DNA from: Dolomitihabitans soli
GTDB lineage: Bacteria > Actinomycetota > Actinomycetes > Streptosporangiales > Streptosporangiaceae
Reading direction: 5' to 3'
Length of the DNA stretch: 64,000 nt
Assembly: GCF_022213955.1 (NCBI RefSeq)
Contig: NZ_JAKNTW010000007.1
Location: 62,001-126,000 of the forward strand
Positions 1 to 8,963 of the stretch are shown in pieces. The notes under the pieces were generated by a model. The model made no database searches, was not told the DNA's origin, and was given only the letters and a program-made list of their open reading frames with translations. A program made the position numbers and the translations under genes. Every line of letters begins with the position of its first letter. The stretch's first letter is position 1.

Positions 1-224
1 GTGATCACGTCGATCTCCCAGACCTGCCGGTCGCCGTCGCGGTCGAAGTCGGCGGACTCCACCCAGCCGCCGGCAACGGTCCCGAGCGCCGTCTTCACCG
101 CCTGGTCGAGAGAGACCTTCGGAGCGGAGACCGGGGAGGGAGTCTCGTCGGCGAGGGCGACGCCCCCGAAGGCGGCGAGCGCGGCGACCAGGGCGGCCGT
201 GGTGATGATCAGTGGCTTGCGCAT
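1..224 (-). CDS. Secreted PepSY-domain protein (partial, C-terminus outside window)
   Basis: Reading leftwards from the ATG at 224 gives 74 residues before the window edge. They begin MRKPLIITTAALVAAL, a typical Sec signal peptide (two basic residues, a hydrophobic core, then Ala-rich to about residue 25). The mature part contains 'VSLDQAVKTAL' and 'GWVESADFDRDGDRQVWEIDV', the pattern of a PepSY repeat. PepSY modules are exported or membrane-linked regions thought to bind or inhibit proteases or sense the envelope. The start is fixed by a GGAGG Shine-Dalgarno at 231-235, six bases upstream. The function cannot be narrowed because the rest of the protein is missing. Confidence 0.75.
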   Translation of the reverse strand, partial: MRKPLIITTAALVAALAAFGGVALADETPSPVSAPKVSLDQAVKTALGTVAGGWVESADFDRDGDRQVWEIDVI

Positions 225-559
225 GAATATCCTCCAGCACACTTGTTGTCGGTGATGACCCCAAGGTTGCCCGCCGCGGCGATAGCAGCACGCTGCGAGA
301 GTCCTAACGCACCGTTAAAAGACGAGCCGTCCCTCGCGGTACTCCAGAGGCCCTCAGGGATGGCACCCCGCAGCACTTGCGATCTTCGCCCGAACCCGCA
401 AGGCGGCCGGACAACGAAGATTCCCCGCAATGGACCTCGAAGAGTGGTAGAAGTTCGCACCCTTCGGCAGGCGTGGCAACACGGACGCACTAGCCCGGTG
501 ACCTCGGACAGTGCTGCCATAGGGTGATTCCGGCCCCGAGAGGCGGTGGCCACCGATGA
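225..559. other. Gene-free stretch between divergent genes
   Basis: This 335-bp stretch separates the leftward PepSY gene from the rightward LuxR-type gene and should hold both promoters. For the LuxR gene, TAGGGT at 530-535 fits an actinobacterial -10 (TAnnnT), with GTGACC at 508-513 as a weak -35 at 16-bp spacing; this is a guess from pattern only. No convincing small gene, RNA hairpin or long repeat was seen. Confidence 0.35.
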
Positions 560-574
560 TTGGCGCACGAATTC

Positions 575-3292
575 ATGTTGTACGGCCGCCAGGCTCAGCA
601 GGCGACGATCGATCAGCTGCTCGCCGACTTGATGCAGAGCCGGCCGGGCACGTTGGTCGTGCGCGGCGAGGCCGGGATCGGCAAGTCGGCGCTGTTGGAG
701 TACGCGGGGGCCGCCACGCAGGCCCGCGTGCTGCGCGTCACCGGCGTCGAATCGGAGGCGGGGCTGCCCTTCGCCGCCCTCCACCTGCTGTTGCTGCCGG
801 TCTTGAGCCATCTTGAGGCCCTGCCGGGGCAACAGGCCGACGCGATGTCGGCCGCGCTGGGCCTGGGGGCGGCGCCCCCCGCCGACCGGTTCCTCATCGG
901 CCTCGCCACCTTGAGCCTGCTCATGGAGTTGTCGGCGGCCGGTCCGCTGCTCTGCCTGGTGGACGACGCCCAGTGGCTGGACCGGGAGTCGGCCGACGCG
1001 TTGCTGTTCGCGGTTCGCCGCCTGCACGCCGAGCCGATCGCGCTGATCTTCGCGGCCCGAGAGGACGGCGGGTTCCCTCATACGTCCGGGCTGGCGGAGC
1101 TGCGGCTGGCCGGGCTGGACGCGGTGGCGGCGGGAGAGTTGCTGGCCGAACGGTCCGGTGGGCTGGCACTGGCGGTAAGGGATCAGCTCGTCGCCGAGGC
1201 CAGAGGCAACCCGCTGGCTCTGCGCGAACTGCCCCGCACCCTCAGCGCCGAGCAGCGGATGGGGGCGCTGACCCCGTTCGCCTTCTCCGCCGGCGGCGCC
1301 GAACCGGTCTCGAACCGGGTACTGGCCGGTTTCCGTGACCAGATCGCCGTACTGCCCGCGGCCACCCGGGCCTGCCTGCTGGTCGCGGCGCTGGATGACC
1401 GCAGCGAGCTGGAGACCCTGACCCGCGCGCTCGCCCCGATGGGCGCGTCCCTGGCTGACTTCGCCCCCGCCGAACGGGCCGGGCTCATCCACCTCACCGA
1501 CACCGGCGTGGTCTTCCGCCACCCCCTGACCCGTACGGCGGCGCGCCAGACCAGCGACGTCGCCCAGCGGATGGCGGCACACCGCGTCCTGGCCGGGGCC
1601 GTGGACGACGACCGGCGAGCCTGGCATCTGGCGGCGGTGACCACCAGCCCGGACGAACGGGTGGCCCTGGAACTGGACGGCAACGCCGTGCGCGCCCGTC
1701 TGCGCGGCGGCCAGATGGCGGTGTCGGCGGCCTACGCGCGGGCGGCGGAGCTGTCGGAGCAGCCGGCGGCCAGAGCACGGCGGTGGGCGGCGGCCGCGAC
1801 CGCCTCGCTCGACGCCGGCTTGTGGGACCGCGCCGGCGACCTGGCCCGGCGGGCCGGGCAGCCGTCGGAGCCGGCCGTCGCGGCCGAGCTGGCCCGCACC
1901 CGGGCGGCACTGGCCTTCGAGGCGGGGACGCCCCTGGAAGCCGTTCGGCTGCTGCACGAAGGCGTGTCGGCGCTCGGTGAAAGCGATCCGGCCACGACCC
2001 TGACGCTGATGGGGCTGGCCGGCATGTACGCCTGGGCCAGCGACAGTCACCCCGACCAGATCGAGCTGGCCCGCCGTACCGAGGAGCTGACGCCGCGGAT
2101 CGCGGGTCCGCTCGGCGCGGTTCACACGATCAACCGCGCCATCCGCGGCCTGCTCGAAGGCGACGTGGCCGGGGCCACCGCGATCCCGGCCGGGATGGGA
2201 TCCCAGATGTCGCTTCCCTTCGAGTTGCGAGTGCTCGCCGTCTACTTCGGCTTCGCACGCGGCGACCAGCACGCGATGCGCGCCGACGCCGAGCGTCTGG
2301 TGGCGGAGTGCCGCGCGGAGGGCCGGATCGGGCGTATGCCCCAGGCCCTCATGCTGCTCTCGGTCGCCGAGCTGATCAGCGGCCGGCACCGGGCCGCCCG
2401 AGCCGGTGCGGCCGAAGGGTTGCGCTTGGCAGCCGACGTCGGGCAGCCCTCCTGGCGCAGTTACCTCGCCGGCGTGCGGGCCTGGCTGTCGGCGGTCGCC
2501 GGCGCGCAGGAGGAGTGCCGGGCGCTGGCCGCCGAGGCCGCCGAGCTGGCCGGAGATCGGGCGTGGATGCCGGGCGTCTGCTGGGCGGAATGCGCGCTGG
2601 CCGCCCTCGACCTGGGGCTCGGCCGGTACGAGCCGATGCTCGACCGGGTGGATCGGGCTCTTCTCGGCCCGGCGCGGCATGCCTTCATCTGGTCCTACGT
2701 ATGCCCGGACTACATCGAGGCGGCGGTGCGCGCCGGCACCCCGCGGCGCGCCGAGCCTGCTCTGGCCCGTTTCGCCGCCTGGGCCCAAGCCGTCGGGCAG
2801 CCGTGGGCGCTGGCCGTCCTGCACCGGTGCCATGCGCTGATGACTCCCGGCGATGAGGCGGCGGCCCGCTACGAAGCGGCGCTGGCCCTGCACCAGGAGG
2901 GCGACCAGCCCTTCGAGCAGGCGCGTACCCGGCTGCTGTACGGCGAGTGGCTGCGCAGGCAGCAGCGGCGCGCCGAGGCGCGCACCCACCTGGAGACCGC
3001 GATGGAGACCTTCGACCGGCTGGGCGCCACCCCCTGGTCGGGCCGCGCCGCGGCCGAACTCCGCGCCACCGGCCTCCCCCGCCCCGCGCGAGCCCGCGCC
3101 GGAGACCCGCTGGCCATGCTCACCCCGCAGGAGCTACAGGTCGTACGGCTGGCCGCGGCCGGGGCCTCCAACCGCGAGATCGGCGCCCAGCTGTTCCTGA
3201 GCCCGCGCACCGTCGCCTACCACCTGTACAAGGCCTTCCCCAAGCTGGGCATCTCCGCCAGAGCCGAGCTGGCCAGGCTGGCGTTGACCTAA
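575..3292 (+). CDS. Large ATP-binding LuxR-family regulator (LAL type)
   Basis: A 905-residue LAL-type regulator (large ATP-binding LuxR family, MalT-like architecture). The N-terminal AAA/STAND module has Walker A GEAGIGKS at about residues 31-38 and a Walker B-like LCLVDDAQWLD near 125. A long Ala/Leu/Arg-rich helical TPR-like middle follows. The C-terminal 55 residues form a LuxR helix-turn-helix (LTPQELQVVRLAAAGASNRE...), so it should bind DNA when ligand and ATP trigger assembly. I prefer the ATG at 575; a TTG at 560 is in frame, but neither has a clear ribosome site. Targets and ligand are not visible. It stands alone, with the M24/SRPBCC pair downstream on the same strand as possible targets (inference). 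Confidence 0.88.
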   Translation: MLYGRQAQQATIDQLLADLMQSRPGTLVVRGEAGIGKSALLEYAGAATQARVLRVTGVESEAGLPFAALHLLLLPVLSHLEALPGQQADAMSAALGLGAAPPADRFLIGLATLSLLMELSAAGPLLCLVDDAQWLDRESADALLFAVRRLHAEPIALIFAAREDGGFPHTSGLAELRLAGLDAVAAGELLAERSGGLALAVRDQLVAEARGNPLALRELPRTLSAEQRMGALTPFAFSAGGAEPVSNRVLAGFRDQIAVLPAATRACLLVAALDDRSELETLTRALAPMGASLADFAPAERAGLIHLTDTGVVFRHPLTRTAARQTSDVAQRMAAHRVLAGAVDDDRRAWHLAAVTTSPDERVALELDGNAVRARLRGGQMAVSAAYARAAELSEQPAARARRWAAAATASLDAGLWDRAGDLARRAGQPSEPAVAAELARTRAALAFEAGTPLEAVRLLHEGVSALGESDPATTLTLMGLAGMYAWASDSHPDQIELARRTEELTPRIAGPLGAVHTINRAIRGLLEGDVAGATAIPAGMGSQMSLPFELRVLAVYFGFARGDQHAMRADAERLVAECRAEGRIGRMPQALMLLSVAELISGRHRAARAGAAEGLRLAADVGQPSWRSYLAGVRAWLSAVAGAQEECRALAAEAAELAGDRAWMPGVCWAECALAALDLGLGRYEPMLDRVDRALLGPARHAFIWSYVCPDYIEAAVRAGTPRRAEPALARFAAWAQAVGQPWALAVLHRCHALMTPGDEAAARYEAALALHQEGDQPFEQARTRLLYGEWLRRQQRRAEARTHLETAMETFDRLGATPWSGRAAAELRATGLPRPARARAGDPLAMLTPQELQVVRLAAAGASNREIGAQLFLSPRTVAYHLYKAFPKLGISARAELARLALT

Positions 3293-3315
3293 GCGGGCCG
3301 CGTCACCGTGCCCGC
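3293..3315 (+). terminator. Candidate terminator after the LAL regulator
   Basis: A 6-bp GC-only inverted repeat, GCGGGC (3293-3298) and GCCCGC (3310-3315), sits directly after the stop codon with an 11-base loop. There is no T-tract, which is common in high-GC actinomycetes, so this is only suggestive. Confidence 0.3.
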
Positions 3316-3371
3316 GGCTACCGTCGGATGACGGAGGAGCGGGCGGGTCGTCCGTCCGTAGCGTCGCCGGC

Positions 3372-4616
3372 ATGGACATTCCCACCTACTCCCTGGCCGA
3401 GCGGGACCGCCGCTGGGCGCTGGCGCGAGAGATCATGGACGCCGAGGGCGTGCAGGCGCTCATCGTCTACGGCGAGCACGAGTGCGCCGATCTCGCACCG
3501 TTCGCCCCCGACGTGTACTTCACCAATGACCGGCCGGGCGCGATCGTCATCTTCTGCCGTGACGCCGACCCGATCGAACTGACCTGGTCGACCCTGCCCA
3601 TCGCCGACCACATCCAGGCGGGCAGGCGCGGCGAGCGGCGATGGATCGCCCCGCGTGACATCCGGGTCGCCAAACACGCCACCGGAGTGGTGGAGGTCCT
3701 GCGCGAGCACCGGCTGGAGTCGGCGGCGGTCGGCGTGCTCGGCCTGGACCCCTACCCGCCCTTCCACATCAACCCGATCATGCCGCATGGGCTGTGGAGC
3801 CAGGTGCTGGCCGAACTGCCCGAGGTGAGCTTCCGCCCGGTCGGGCTCAGCTACCTGTTCGCCACCATCTGCCAGTCCGAGGAAGAGCTGGCGGTCATCC
3901 GGCACTCGGCGGCCACGGGCGATGCGATGGCCCAGGCCATGCTGGAAACGGCCCGGCCCGGCGTCAGCGAGGCCGAGGTGTACGCGGCCGGCATGGCGGC
4001 GGCCTTCCGGCGCGGGCTGGCCGCGCCCGGCATGCTGCTGTCCTCCGGACCGGGTTTCGTTTCCTGGGGCCCGCCCGCCTGGTCCTACCGGCCGCAGGCG
4101 CCGCGCGTGATCGAGGACGGCGACGTGGTCATGGCCGAGGTGTTCTGCCGGTTCGGCATGAAGGAGACCCAGCACCAGGTGGCCATCGCCGTCGGCGACC
4201 CGCACCCCGACATCGAACGGGGCGCCGAGGTCGCCCGCGCGAGCTACGCGGCCGGTCTGGCCGCCGCCAGGCCGGGCAACACCTTCGGTGACCTCGTGGA
4301 GGCGATGCGAGCACCGCTGCTGGCGGCCGACGCCTGGAACGTCCACCCGCTCGTGCACACCCTCAACCCCATGGGGCCGGTCTGCGGCTTCGGTGAGGGC
4401 CTGCGCCGGCTGCCGGAGGCGGAAGGGTACGGCCGGCTGTTCGAGGTCCCCACCATGGGCGGCGAACTGCCGCTGGCTCCTGGCATGACGTTCGCCTTCG
4501 AGCCCAACGCCGTCATCGGCGGCCGCCTGGCCAACCTCGGCGGCACCGTCGTCATCGGCCAGGACGACCCGATCGAACTCAATCCCTTCACCGCGCACCT
4601 GCTGAGGAGCAACTGA
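3372..4616 (+). CDS. M24 (creatinase/aminopeptidase P) fold protein with lost metal ligands
   Basis: A 414-residue protein with the two-domain creatinase/prolidase layout: an N-terminal creatinase-like domain (about 10-165) and a C-terminal pita-bread domain (about 170-410). Active M24 metallopeptidases use five metal ligands (Asp, Asp, His, Glu, Glu). By motif position the first Asp is Glu256 (GDVVMAEVF), the second is Gln267, the final Glu of the usual 'ED-T' motif is Gly390 (NLGGTVVI), and only His329 and Glu377 look kept. It is therefore unlikely to be a normal dinuclear aminopeptidase. M24-fold lyases and hydrolases (creatinase, DddP, ectoine hydrolase) are known alternatives. The next gene, an SRPBCC protein, starts 3 bp after the stop, so they are probably co-expressed. 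Confidence 0.8.
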   Translation: MDIPTYSLAERDRRWALAREIMDAEGVQALIVYGEHECADLAPFAPDVYFTNDRPGAIVIFCRDADPIELTWSTLPIADHIQAGRRGERRWIAPRDIRVAKHATGVVEVLREHRLESAAVGVLGLDPYPPFHINPIMPHGLWSQVLAELPEVSFRPVGLSYLFATICQSEEELAVIRHSAATGDAMAQAMLETARPGVSEAEVYAAGMAAAFRRGLAAPGMLLSSGPGFVSWGPPAWSYRPQAPRVIEDGDVVMAEVFCRFGMKETQHQVAIAVGDPHPDIERGAEVARASYAAGLAAARPGNTFGDLVEAMRAPLLAADAWNVHPLVHTLNPMGPVCGFGEGLRRLPEAEGYGRLFEVPTMGGELPLAPGMTFAFEPNAVIGGRLANLGGTVVIGQDDPIELNPFTAHLLRSN

Positions 4617-4619
4617 CTC

Positions 4620-5039
4620 ATGATCACTGTTGACCACGAGGTCGCCTACCCGCACGACGCTCAGCAGGTCTTCGCCGTGCTGGCCGACCTGGACGGCTTC
4701 CCCGCCTGGCAGTCCGACGTCCTGGAAGCCCACCTGACCGGACCGCTGCGCGAGGGTGCGGCCGTCGCCCAGGTGCGTCAGGTGATGGGCCGCCGTACGG
4801 AGGTCAGCCTCACCGTGACCGAGTACCTGCCCGGCGAACGCATCACTCTGCGGACCGCGCCGGGCACCCGGCCCGGCGTCACGCAGTCCTATGGTGTACG
4901 GCCCGCCGGGCAGGGATGCGCGGTGGAGTTCCACCTGGAGCTCGACGGAGTGCCGAGAATGGCGGAGCACCTGGTCAAGGCGCAGCTCACCAAGCAGGTC
5001 CAAGTGATGTTCGAGCGTCTGAGCGGACGACTGCGCTAG
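4620..5039 (+). CDS. SRPBCC (polyketide cyclase/START-like) protein
   Basis: 139 residues with the SRPBCC pattern: an N-terminal strand 'VDHEVAYPHDAQQVFAVLADLDGFPAWQ', central curved-sheet strands (VSLTVTEYLPGERITLRT) and a long C-terminal helix (MAEHLVKAQLTKQVQVMFERLSGRLR). This fold makes a deep hydrophobic ligand pocket in cyclases, dehydrases and lipid carriers. It starts 3 bp after the M24-fold gene and is very likely in the same transcript, so both may act on the same small molecule (inference). The substrate is unknown. Confidence 0.82.
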   Translation: MITVDHEVAYPHDAQQVFAVLADLDGFPAWQSDVLEAHLTGPLREGAAVAQVRQVMGRRTEVSLTVTEYLPGERITLRTAPGTRPGVTQSYGVRPAGQGCAVEFHLELDGVPRMAEHLVKAQLTKQVQVMFERLSGRLR

Positions 5040-5176
5040 CGTCCGCGCTACTCGCCGGCCGAACCGGTCGCCATGGGTACGTGGCCGGCCGATCGGTCCG
5101 CCGGTGGCCGACGCCGATCCTGACGACGGGACCGAGGATGCCCACGCCGCCGACCGCGGCGGTGAACCGGGCGCCG

Positions 5177-5767
5177 TCAGCGGTGGAGGGCCCTGGCCTG
5201 CAGGTCGTCGAGCGTGGCCTGGATGCGGGCCAGCTGGTGCCGGAGGCTGTCGATGTCGGCCCGGTCGGCGGCCTCCTCCTCCGGCTTCAGCCGTACCAGG
5301 AGGGTGCCGCCGGGGGCCAGGACCATGGCCTCGACGTCGCTGATGTGCTCCGCGCCCTGGCGGCGCAGCGCCGCCAGGACGTCGCCGCGGCGCAGGCCCA
5401 CCCGCGACAGCGCCGCGGCGTCGATCTGGCCGTCGCGGATCAACATGGTCGGGGTGCCCTCCAGCCAGCGTGCCAGCCGCGGGTGCCGCTCGGTGGCCAC
5501 CACGGAGAACCGCACGGTGACGGCGTTGACCCCGACCAGTACGACGGCGCCGAGCAACCCGCCGACCAGCGAGTTGTCGGGGCCGATAACGGCGTTCTGC
5601 ACCACGTTGGACAGCAGCAGGACCACCACCAGGTCCAGCGTGTTGAGCTGGGCGAGCTCCCGCTTGCCCGCCAGGCGCAGCAGCACGGCGATCGCGGCGT
5701 AGACGAGCACCGTGCGAATGATCTTCTCGGGTGCCGGGATGCCCAGTTCCCACAGGTCCTGCCACAT
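5177..5767 (-). CDS. DUF421 (YetF-type) membrane protein
   Basis: 196 residues. Three hydrophobic N-terminal segments (about 18-34, 42-62 and 66-85) are followed by a cytosolic DUF421 domain containing 'VATERHPRLARWLEGTPTMLIRDGQ' and 'ALRRQGAEHISDVEAMVLAPGGTLLV', both characteristic of the YetF/YrbG-like family. The C-terminus is a charged, probably coiled helix (ADIDSLRHQLARIQATLDDLQ). Family members sit in the cell membrane; a role in spore or envelope physiology has been suggested in Bacillus, but no biochemical function is settled. It converges with the SRPBCC gene. Confidence 0.85.
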   Translation of the reverse strand: MWQDLWELGIPAPEKIIRTVLVYAAIAVLLRLAGKRELAQLNTLDLVVVLLLSNVVQNAVIGPDNSLVGGLLGAVVLVGVNAVTVRFSVVATERHPRLARWLEGTPTMLIRDGQIDAAALSRVGLRRGDVLAALRRQGAEHISDVEAMVLAPGGTLLVRLKPEEEAADRADIDSLRHQLARIQATLDDLQARALHR

Positions 5768-5846
5768 GTCCCCGGATTATCCCGGCCGGGCCCTCCCGCG
5801 CGAACGGGGCGCGCGGGTGGAACAACGCGCGTGTCGGGGCCTCGGG

Positions 5847-6383
5847 TCAGCCGCCGAGCAGGTCGAGCAGGTCGTCGGCGTGTTCCTCCTCCTGCGCCAG
5901 GATCGACTCCATCAGCCGGCGGGTGGTGGGGTCGCCCTCGCCGAGCCATCGCACGATCTCCTGGTAGGTGCCGATGACGATGCGTTCGGCCTCCAGGTTG
6001 TCCTTCAGCATCTGCTGCAGGTCGTGCTCGGCGGGCGTGGTGTAGTCGGTGTGGGCGCGTTCCGCGAGCCCGGCGGGGTCGAAGTCGGGAGTTCCGCCGA
6101 GCTGGGAGACGCGCTCCGCGGCGCGGAGCGCGTGCTCCATCTCCTCCTTGGCGTGCTCGGTGAACTCGGCGGCCACCTGCGCGCGGTCCACGCCGATCGC
6201 GGAGATCGCATGCCGCGTGTAGCGCAGCCAGCAGACCACCTCGGTCGCGATCACGTCGTTCAGGATCTCGATGACCCGCGCCCGGTCCTTCCCGTAGGTG
6301 CCGGTGACCGAGCCGTCGGACATCTTCTCGCGTGCCTGCGCCCGGATCCGGGTCACATCCAGCACGAAGTCATCACTCATCAC
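5847..6383 (-). CDS. Bacterioferritin-like di-iron protein
   Basis: 178 residues, mostly helical, with the ferritin-like four-helix layout. Candidate di-iron ligands are visible: Glu48 (ATEVVCWLRY), Glu81-x-x-His84 (EEMEH), Glu131 or Glu133, and Glu165-x-x-His168 (QEEEHAD). This is the bacterioferritin/Dps-superfamily arrangement for iron oxidation or storage. The protein is longer than classical Bfr (about 160) and has an N-terminal extension of about 30 residues. The start is MMSDDF; either Met is possible. The divergent neighbour is a winged-helix protein, with a shared upstream region of 210 bp. Confidence 0.85.
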   Translation of the reverse strand: MMSDDFVLDVTRIRAQAREKMSDGSVTGTYGKDRARVIEILNDVIATEVVCWLRYTRHAISAIGVDRAQVAAEFTEHAKEEMEHALRAAERVSQLGGTPDFDPAGLAERAHTDYTTPAEHDLQQMLKDNLEAERIVIGTYQEIVRWLGEGDPTTRRLMESILAQEEEHADDLLDLLGG

Positions 6384-6593
6384 GCTTCCCCCGATGAAGT
6401 CATCCCCCTGTCGTTCGAGAATAGGGAGCCGCGGTCGCCGCGCCCCGCGTTTACGGCACCCCGCGTGTCGCGGGTAGACGCAGGTCAGGGGTGATGTACG
6501 CGCAAGGGGACGGGTGAATCCAGCCCAGCCATATGGGCCACGATCTGTCCTATATTCCGCCTAGTGTCGGGACGTCGAGCGAAGGAGATCCCG

Positions 6594-7757
6594 ATGGCCG
6601 ATACGCCCCGCCTCACCTGGGCCGAGGTGTGCGCCAGACGGCTGGAGCGGCACGCACTGGCCGGCCCTGCCGCCGGAGCCGGGCCCGCCGACGTGGTCGG
6701 CGCGATCTGCGGCGCACACGCCCAGGTGTTGTCGGCGGCCGAGCTGTCGGTCGGCCTGCGGCTGCCCGGGGCGACCCGTGACGAGGTCCGCGACGCCCTG
6801 TGGACCGGACGCACCCTGGTCAAGACCTTCGGTCCGCGCGGTACCGTGCACCTGCTGCCCACGCGCGACCTGCCCATGTGGACCGGCGCGCTGTCGGCGC
6901 TCCCCCCGCCGGGCAACGGCCACGCCAAGGACGTGCGGCTCACGCCGGAGCAGACCGACGAGGTCGTGGCCGCGATCGCCGCCGCCCTCGCCGCCGCGGA
7001 GCTCACGGCCGAAGAGCTGGGCGAGGAAGTCGTCGCCGCCACCGGACCGTGGGCGGGAGACCTGGTCATGCCCGCCTTCCAGGGCATGTGGCCGCGCTGG
7101 CGGATGGCCACCGCCGTCGCCGCCCACCGCGGCGCGCTGTGCTTCGGAGCCAACCGGGGCCGCCGGGTCACCTACACCAATCCGCACCGCTGGCTGCCGG
7201 GTTTCCGCCCCGCCGACGGCCGCACCGCCCAGGCCGAGGTCCTGCGCCGCTATCTGCACGCGTACGGCCCGGCCACGCCCGCCCACTTCGCCAAGTGGCT
7301 GGCCGCCTCCCCGCGGTGGGCGGGGGAACTGTTCGACTCACTCTCCGGCGAACTGGAACGGGTCGAGGTGGAGGGCGTCACCGCGTGGGTGAACGCCGGG
7401 GACACCGCCCCCGGCGAGCCGCCGGCGCCGGACGGGGTACGGCTGCTGCCGTACTTCGACGCCTACACGGTCGGCTGCCATCCGCGTGAGCTGCTCTTCC
7501 CCGGCCGCGCGGCGGAGCGTGCCCTGGCCGGCGGCCAGGGCGGCAACTTTCCCGTGTTGCTCGTCGGCGGGACCGTCGCCGGGGTGTGGCACCAGCGCCG
7601 CTCGGGCCGCAGGATCGACGTCACGGTGGAGCCGCTGGAGGCACTCACCTCGCGGCGGCTCCGCGGCCTTGAGGAGCAGGTCGCGCGGGTCGGCGAGATC
7701 ATGCTGGCCACGCCGAGCCTCACGGTCGGCACGGTGACCGTCGGCCCGCACGCGTGA
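6594..7757 (+). CDS. Winged-helix DNA-binding domain protein (AlkZ/HTH_42 family)
   Basis: 387 residues of the winged-helix family that includes the DNA glycosylase AlkZ and YcaQ (HTH_42). Recognisable stretches are 'ADVVGAICGAHAQVLSAAELSVGLRL', 'TLVKTFGPRGTVHLLPTRDLPMWTGAL' and a C-terminal 'RLLPYFDAYTVGCHPRELLFPG'. AlkZ-like proteins unhook DNA interstrand crosslinks and often guard antibiotic clusters, but many paralogues have other or unknown roles. I did not find a clear catalytic QxQ/QxD motif, so a repair role is unproven. The start is supported by AAGGAG at 6582-6587, six bases before the ATG. Confidence 0.75.
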   Translation: MADTPRLTWAEVCARRLERHALAGPAAGAGPADVVGAICGAHAQVLSAAELSVGLRLPGATRDEVRDALWTGRTLVKTFGPRGTVHLLPTRDLPMWTGALSALPPPGNGHAKDVRLTPEQTDEVVAAIAAALAAAELTAEELGEEVVAATGPWAGDLVMPAFQGMWPRWRMATAVAAHRGALCFGANRGRRVTYTNPHRWLPGFRPADGRTAQAEVLRRYLHAYGPATPAHFAKWLAASPRWAGELFDSLSGELERVEVEGVTAWVNAGDTAPGEPPAPDGVRLLPYFDAYTVGCHPRELLFPGRAAERALAGGQGGNFPVLLVGGTVAGVWHQRRSGRRIDVTVEPLEALTSRRLRGLEEQVARVGEIMLATPSLTVGTVTVGPHA

Positions 7758-7847
7758 TGACACTGCGGTCCTTTTGCCATGGCAGGTGCCTGTGGGGGTG
7801 CGGACCCGTGTCGCGGCCGGCCCGGGCAGGGCGGGCCGACGACGGTG

Positions 7848-8963
7848 CTACGGCTTCGCCGAGATGGCGACTGGTTCTGGCGTCGGCGGCTGGAGGCGTT
7901 CGGCGAACAGCCGTGCGACGAGCTCGCCGCGGCTGGAGATCCCCGCCTTGCCGAAGACGGCCTTGAGGTGACCGCGAACGGTGTGCGGGGAGATGAACAA
8001 GGCCGCGGCGATCTCGGAGGTGGGCAGGCCGCGTGCCACGAGCTGCGCGATCTCGAACTCGCGCGGCGTCAGACCGTACGCCTGGGCGACGATGACCGCC
8101 AGGTCGGCCGGGGCGGCGGGCTCGATGACGAGCACTGTCGGACCCGGCCGCCCCCCGGGACCGGTCAGGCATGAGGCGCGGCAGGTCAGCCACCACCGGT
8201 CGAGGGTTCGGATGCGAATCCGGGCGCTGCCGCGATCGCGACCTTGGGCGATGGCCCGTGCCTGCAGAGCCGTGCCGATCAACCAGATGGGCAGTCTCAG
8301 CCCGAGCGCCGACGGCGTGGACGGCCCGTCCGGCAACAACGCGAGGTGCCGCCGCGCCTCCTCGTTGATCGACGTTGCCTCGCCGTACTCGTCGAACAGC
8401 AGCAGGCCGGGTGCGGAGGCGCCGCTCGCGCCGTCCGATTCGCGCGGGCTGGCGAACCGGCGCAGCCGGTCGGCGAGCGGTCCGGACAGGTCGGCGAGCA
8501 GCGCGATCTCGTCCGGGCCGAACGCGGGGGCGCCCCGCATGCGGAACAGGCTCACCGAGCCCCACGGCCGGCCGCCGATCCGCAGCACGGCCCGCAGTTC
8601 GTCGTCGACGCCCTTGTCGCCGAGCAGGTGGCGGAAGCGCGCGCTGCGCGCGGGCAGATCGCCGGTGGCCGCGCGCAGACCGGCCGCGGGTACGGCGGCG
8701 CGGGCGAGGTCACGGAACGGGAGGACGTTCTCCTCCAGGAGTTCGCTTTCCCAGTAGGCGGCGCACCCGTCGCCGGAGCCGAGGTTCTCCACCAGCATGG
8801 GCGCGGTGACCAGGCCCGTCTCCGGGTCGGTGGCCGACCACACGGCGGCGTCGAACGGCATCAGCCGCCGCAGCCCGGCCGAGGCGCGGCTGAAGAAGTC
8901 CAGCGCGTCGGTCGCCCGCTCGGCGGCCGACACGATCTCGGCGTGGCGGTACGGGCGGGTCAT
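7848..8963 (-). CDS. LuxR-family transcriptional regulator
   Basis: 371 residues. The N-terminal half looks like a GAF-type sensing region (FDAAVWSATDPETGLVTAPMLV...; LRAVLRIGGRPWGSVSLFR) and the C-terminus is a LuxR helix-turn-helix (LTPREFEIAQLVARGLPTSE...SPHTVRGHLKAVFGKAG). The layout matches GAF-LuxR regulators of actinomycetes. An AGGAGG ribosome site seven bases upstream fixes the ATG at 8963 and excludes the longer in-frame extension. It is divergent from the FAD enzyme at 9182, which is its likeliest target (inference). Confidence 0.87.
   Translation of the reverse strand: MTRPYRHAEIVSAAERATDALDFFSRASAGLRRLMPFDAAVWSATDPETGLVTAPMLVENLGSGDGCAAYWESELLEENVLPFRDLARAAVPAAGLRAATGDLPARSARFRHLLGDKGVDDELRAVLRIGGRPWGSVSLFRMRGAPAFGPDEIALLADLSGPLADRLRRFASPRESDGASGASAPGLLLFDEYGEATSINEEARRHLALLPDGPSTPSALGLRLPIWLIGTALQARAIAQGRDRGSARIRIRTLDRWWLTCRASCLTGPGGRPGPTVLVIEPAAPADLAVIVAQAYGLTPREFEIAQLVARGLPTSEIAAALFISPHTVRGHLKAVFGKAGISSRGELVARLFAERLQPPTPEPVAISAKP

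Noticed and set aside
209-2989. 926-codon open frame on the minus strand
   Set aside because: It is antisense to the LAL regulator, whose Walker A, Walker B and LuxR motifs are unmistakable. High third-position GC keeps antisense frames open.
3318-5825. 835-codon minus-strand frame
   Set aside because: It covers the M24-fold, SRPBCC and DUF421 genes in a wrong frame and has low-complexity Arg/Gly/His-rich sequence with no family motif.
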